DNA of 64,000 nt from Stappia sediminis. Lineage in GTDB: Bacteria > Pseudomonadota > Alphaproteobacteria > Rhizobiales > Stappiaceae. The stretch is from the NCBI RefSeq assembly GCF_009826895.1, contig NZ_WUMV01000001.1, positions 372,001 to 436,000 on the forward strand, written 5' to 3'. A program made the position numbers and the translations under genes. The notes under the pieces were generated by a model. The model was not told where the DNA came from, ran no database searches, and saw only the letters and a program-made list of their open reading frames with translations. Shown in pieces: positions 62,137 to 64,000 of the stretch (position 1 is its first letter; the number at the start of each line of letters is the position of its first letter).

Positions 62137-63327
62137 ATGTCTTCGCCCCTGAACTGCCGTTTCGCCTCTTGCAAGGAAGGTTCCGCCGCCGGTTTCATCA
62201 ACGCCCGGCGCAGGCGTATTGGCTGGACCGCAGCCGTGTTGGGGCTGGCGGTACTTGCCGCCGGCTGCCAGCCGGATGCCGCCGAACAGGCGGACGCTCC
62301 GCTGGCTCCGCGCATCGTCTGGGCCGAGCAGGTCAAGCTTTCCGATGGCGTGGAGACGCAAAGCTTTACCGGTACCGTGCGCCCGCGCGTCGATGCGCCG
62401 ATGGCGTTTCGTGTCGGCGGAAAGCTTGCCGAAAGGCTTGTCGATGTGGGTGACGAGGTCGCGAAGGGCGACGTTATTGGCCGCCTCGATGAGGGGGACT
62501 ACCGGCACGGCCTGCGTGTTGCGATAGCGCAGGAAAAGGCGGCGGAAGCGGAGGCCGAACGTTCATCCGCCGATCTGGAGCGTGCCCGCGAACTCAAAGA
62601 GAAGGGCCACGCCAGCACGGCTGTCTTCGACCGCGCGAAGGCAACGGCCAACGCCGCGCGCGAGGCGCTGGCGGCCGCGCGCGAGCGTCGCGCCTTGGCC
62701 GAAAACGAGCTTGAATATGCCGTCCTGAAAGCCGATGCGGATGGCGTCGTGACCGGTGTTTCGGCTGAGCCGGGCGAAGTCGTCACCGCTGGCCAGCCCA
62801 TCGTGCGCCTTGCCCGCACTGGTGAGCGGGAGGCGGCCATCGCCATCCCCGAAAGCCGCATTGGCGCTGTTCGCGGCGCGAAGGCCTGGGTCACGCTCTG
62901 GGCGTTGCCGGGCAAGCGTTTCGACGCGGCTTTGCGCGAACTCTCGCCCGAAGCGGACCCTGCCGCGCGCACGTTCGACGCGCGCTTTTCGATAGACGAC
63001 CCTGAAGGGCAGGCGAGGCTCGGCATGACAGCGACGGTGCACATCGCGCGGGCCGATGTCGAAAAATCCTTCGTCGTGCCCCTTTCCGCGATCTGGTATC
63101 GCGGCGAGGCGGCTTTCGTCTGGCGTTCGAGCGAAGACCGTGCGGCTGTCGAAGCCGTTCCCGTTACCGTTCGCCGGCTTGACGAGGAGGTCGCCTATGT
63201 CGATGGCGGCCTGAAGCCCGGGGAGCTTGTCGCAAGCCTCGGCGTCCATCGTCTTGACGAAAACCTCGCTGTGCGCGTGGAAGAGCGCATGGCCGGCGAA
63301 GCCGTGAAGGTGGGGGCTTTGCGATGA
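62137..63327 (+). CDS. RND efflux membrane-fusion lipoprotein
   Basis: The 396-residue protein has a lipobox at VLGLAVLAAGC (Cys near residue 46). After it come the barrel-sandwich half (RVGGKLAERLVDVGDEVAKG), a helical hairpin (residues 130-200, with EKAAEAEAERSSADLERARE), the second lipoyl half (VLKADADGVVTGVSAEPGEV) and a beta-barrel. The start at 62137 leaves a 30-residue lead before the hydrophobic segment, so the true start may be further on. It links the RND pump encoded next to an outer-membrane channel. Confidence 0.85.
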   Translation: MSSPLNCRFASCKEGSAAGFINARRRRIGWTAAVLGLAVLAAGCQPDAAEQADAPLAPRIVWAEQVKLSDGVETQSFTGTVRPRVDAPMAFRVGGKLAERLVDVGDEVAKGDVIGRLDEGDYRHGLRVAIAQEKAAEAEAERSSADLERARELKEKGHASTAVFDRAKATANAAREALAAARERRALAENELEYAVLKADADGVVTGVSAEPGEVVTAGQPIVRLARTGEREAAIAIPESRIGAVRGAKAWVTLWALPGKRFDAALRELSPEADPAARTFDARFSIDDPEGQARLGMTATVHIARADVEKSFVVPLSAIWYRGEAAFVWRSSEDRAAVEAVPVTVRRLDEEVAYVDGGLKPGELVASLGVHRLDENLAVRVEERMAGEAVKVGALR

Positions 63328-64000
63328 AATCGTTCAACCTCTCCGCATGGGCGCTGCGGCATCAGTCGCTCGTCCTCTTCTTCATTCTGGTTCTCGCCGC
63401 CGCGGGTATCTGGTCCTACGGTACTCTCGGGCGCAATGAAGACCCGTCTTTCACCGTCAAGGTGATGGTCGTCACCGCCGTCTGGCCTGGGGCGACGGCG
63501 GAGGAAATGCAGGATCAGGTTGCCGACAGGATCGAGACCCGCCTGCAGACCCTGCCGCATCTGAACCGCCTGAACACCTATTCGCGGCCCGGTTTCACCG
63601 CGACGCAGGTGATCCTTGAGGATTCCACGCCGCCCTCCGCTGTCGAGGATCTCTGGTATCAGGTCCGCAAGAAGGTCGGCGACATTAGCGCCGAACTGCC
63701 GCAAGGCGTGCGCGGGCCGTTCTTCAACGATGAATATTCGGACGTCTTCGTCGAAATCTTCGCGCTCACCGCTCCCGGCGCCACCTGGACGGAGCTTGAC
63801 GATCTTGCCGAAATCGTCCGTCAGGGCTTCCTGTCCGTGCCGAATGTGGAAAAGGTCAGCCTTTTCGGCGAGCAGGACCAGAAGATCTTCGTCGATATCT
63901 CCTATGAGAAGCTCGCCACCCTCGGCATTCCCGCAAGCGCGATCTTCGACGCGCTGAACCGGCAGAACGCCGTCGTGCCCTCAGGCGCGGTCGATACGCG
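63324..64000 (+). CDS. RND efflux permease, 3'-truncated by window edge
   Basis: The visible 225 residues start MKSFNLSAWALRHQSLVLFF with the first transmembrane helix, then LGRNEDPSFTVKVMVVTAVW, PGATAEEMQDQVADRIETRL, RPGFTATQVILEDSTPPSAV and PNVEKVSLFGEQDQKIFVDI. This is the N-terminus of an HAE/AcrB-type proton-driven pump. The ATG overlaps the stop of the membrane-fusion gene. The rest lies outside the window. Confidence 0.92.
   Translation, partial: MKSFNLSAWALRHQSLVLFFILVLAAAGIWSYGTLGRNEDPSFTVKVMVVTAVWPGATAEEMQDQVADRIETRLQTLPHLNRLNTYSRPGFTATQVILEDSTPPSAVEDLWYQVRKKVGDISAELPQGVRGPFFNDEYSDVFVEIFALTAPGATWTELDDLAEIVRQGFLSVPNVEKVSLFGEQDQKIFVDISYEKLATLGIPASAIFDALNRQNAVVPSGAVDT

Noticed and set aside
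1-64000. CRISPR arrays, rRNA and tRNA genes
   Set aside because: I saw no regularly spaced direct repeats, no rRNA-like stretches and no tRNA cloverleaf sequence. A tRNAscan run would settle short tRNAs.

Overview
This window looks like chromosomal DNA of a high-GC alphaproteobacterium, most likely of the order Hyphomicrobiales (Rhizobiales). The grounds are a complete general stress response locus (sigma EcfG, NepR, PhyR), HWE-type histidine kinases, TRAP transporters, a CoxL-type molybdoenzyme and a TPP riboswitch of alphaproteobacterial type. Genus cannot be fixed from the sequence alone. I found no rRNA, tRNA, CRISPR array or intact insertion sequence.

Layout. 1-8.4 kb is a partial flavin monooxygenase followed by a glucan-handling cluster: a GH3 beta-glucosidase, an SbmA/BacA-like ABC half-transporter, a GH144-type (COG5368) beta-1,2-glucanase candidate, and an alpha-glucosidase gene cut in the middle and joined in frame to the C-terminal half of an MFS transporter. 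8.4-13.7 kb is looser: a decayed reverse-strand gene, a membrane protein, a SulP-STAS transporter and an AI-2E family permease. 13.7-17.1 kb holds a cytochrome b561, two PepSY proteins and an OmpR/PhoQ-type two-component system. 17.2-20.9 kb is a copper module (cytochrome c, CueR, SHOCT membrane protein, CopA) with a good CueR-type promoter in front of copA. 21-27.3 kb has a TRAP transporter with an unusual TM2/coiled-coil DctQ subunit, divergent from a PQQ-dependent sugar dehydrogenase and its di-haem cytochrome c.

27.4-35.2 kb is a general stress response neighbourhood. It contains nepR-ecfG and divergent phyR, two HWE kinases, and several small envelope or membrane genes. GGAAC-N16/17-CGTT sequences, the sigma EcfG promoter consensus, lie upstream of at least five transcription units. 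35.4-45.9 kb has an amino-acid ABC transporter without its ATPase, an MHYT-GGDEF-EAL protein, a broken metallophosphoesterase, trhO, an Lrp/alanine dehydrogenase pair and two glycine-zipper lipoproteins with a decayed third copy. 45.9-54.5 kb has adenine deaminase, a long-chain acyl-CoA ligase, a molybdate-type regulator beside an orphan CoxL-like subunit, and an EamA transporter.

54.6-57.7 kb is the most striking part. A TPP riboswitch controls thiM-thiD and a TakP-like TRAP binding protein, but its aptamer is split by a 265-bp MITE-like element. The element's terminal inverted repeats can pair, so the insertion may simply extend the P3 arm. A second inverted copy of the element sits just upstream of trhO. 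The window ends with an ArsR/AHSA1 pair with two operator palindromes, a VOC protein, an AT-rich island carrying a DUF2971 protein, and a TetR-controlled RND efflux operon that runs off the edge.
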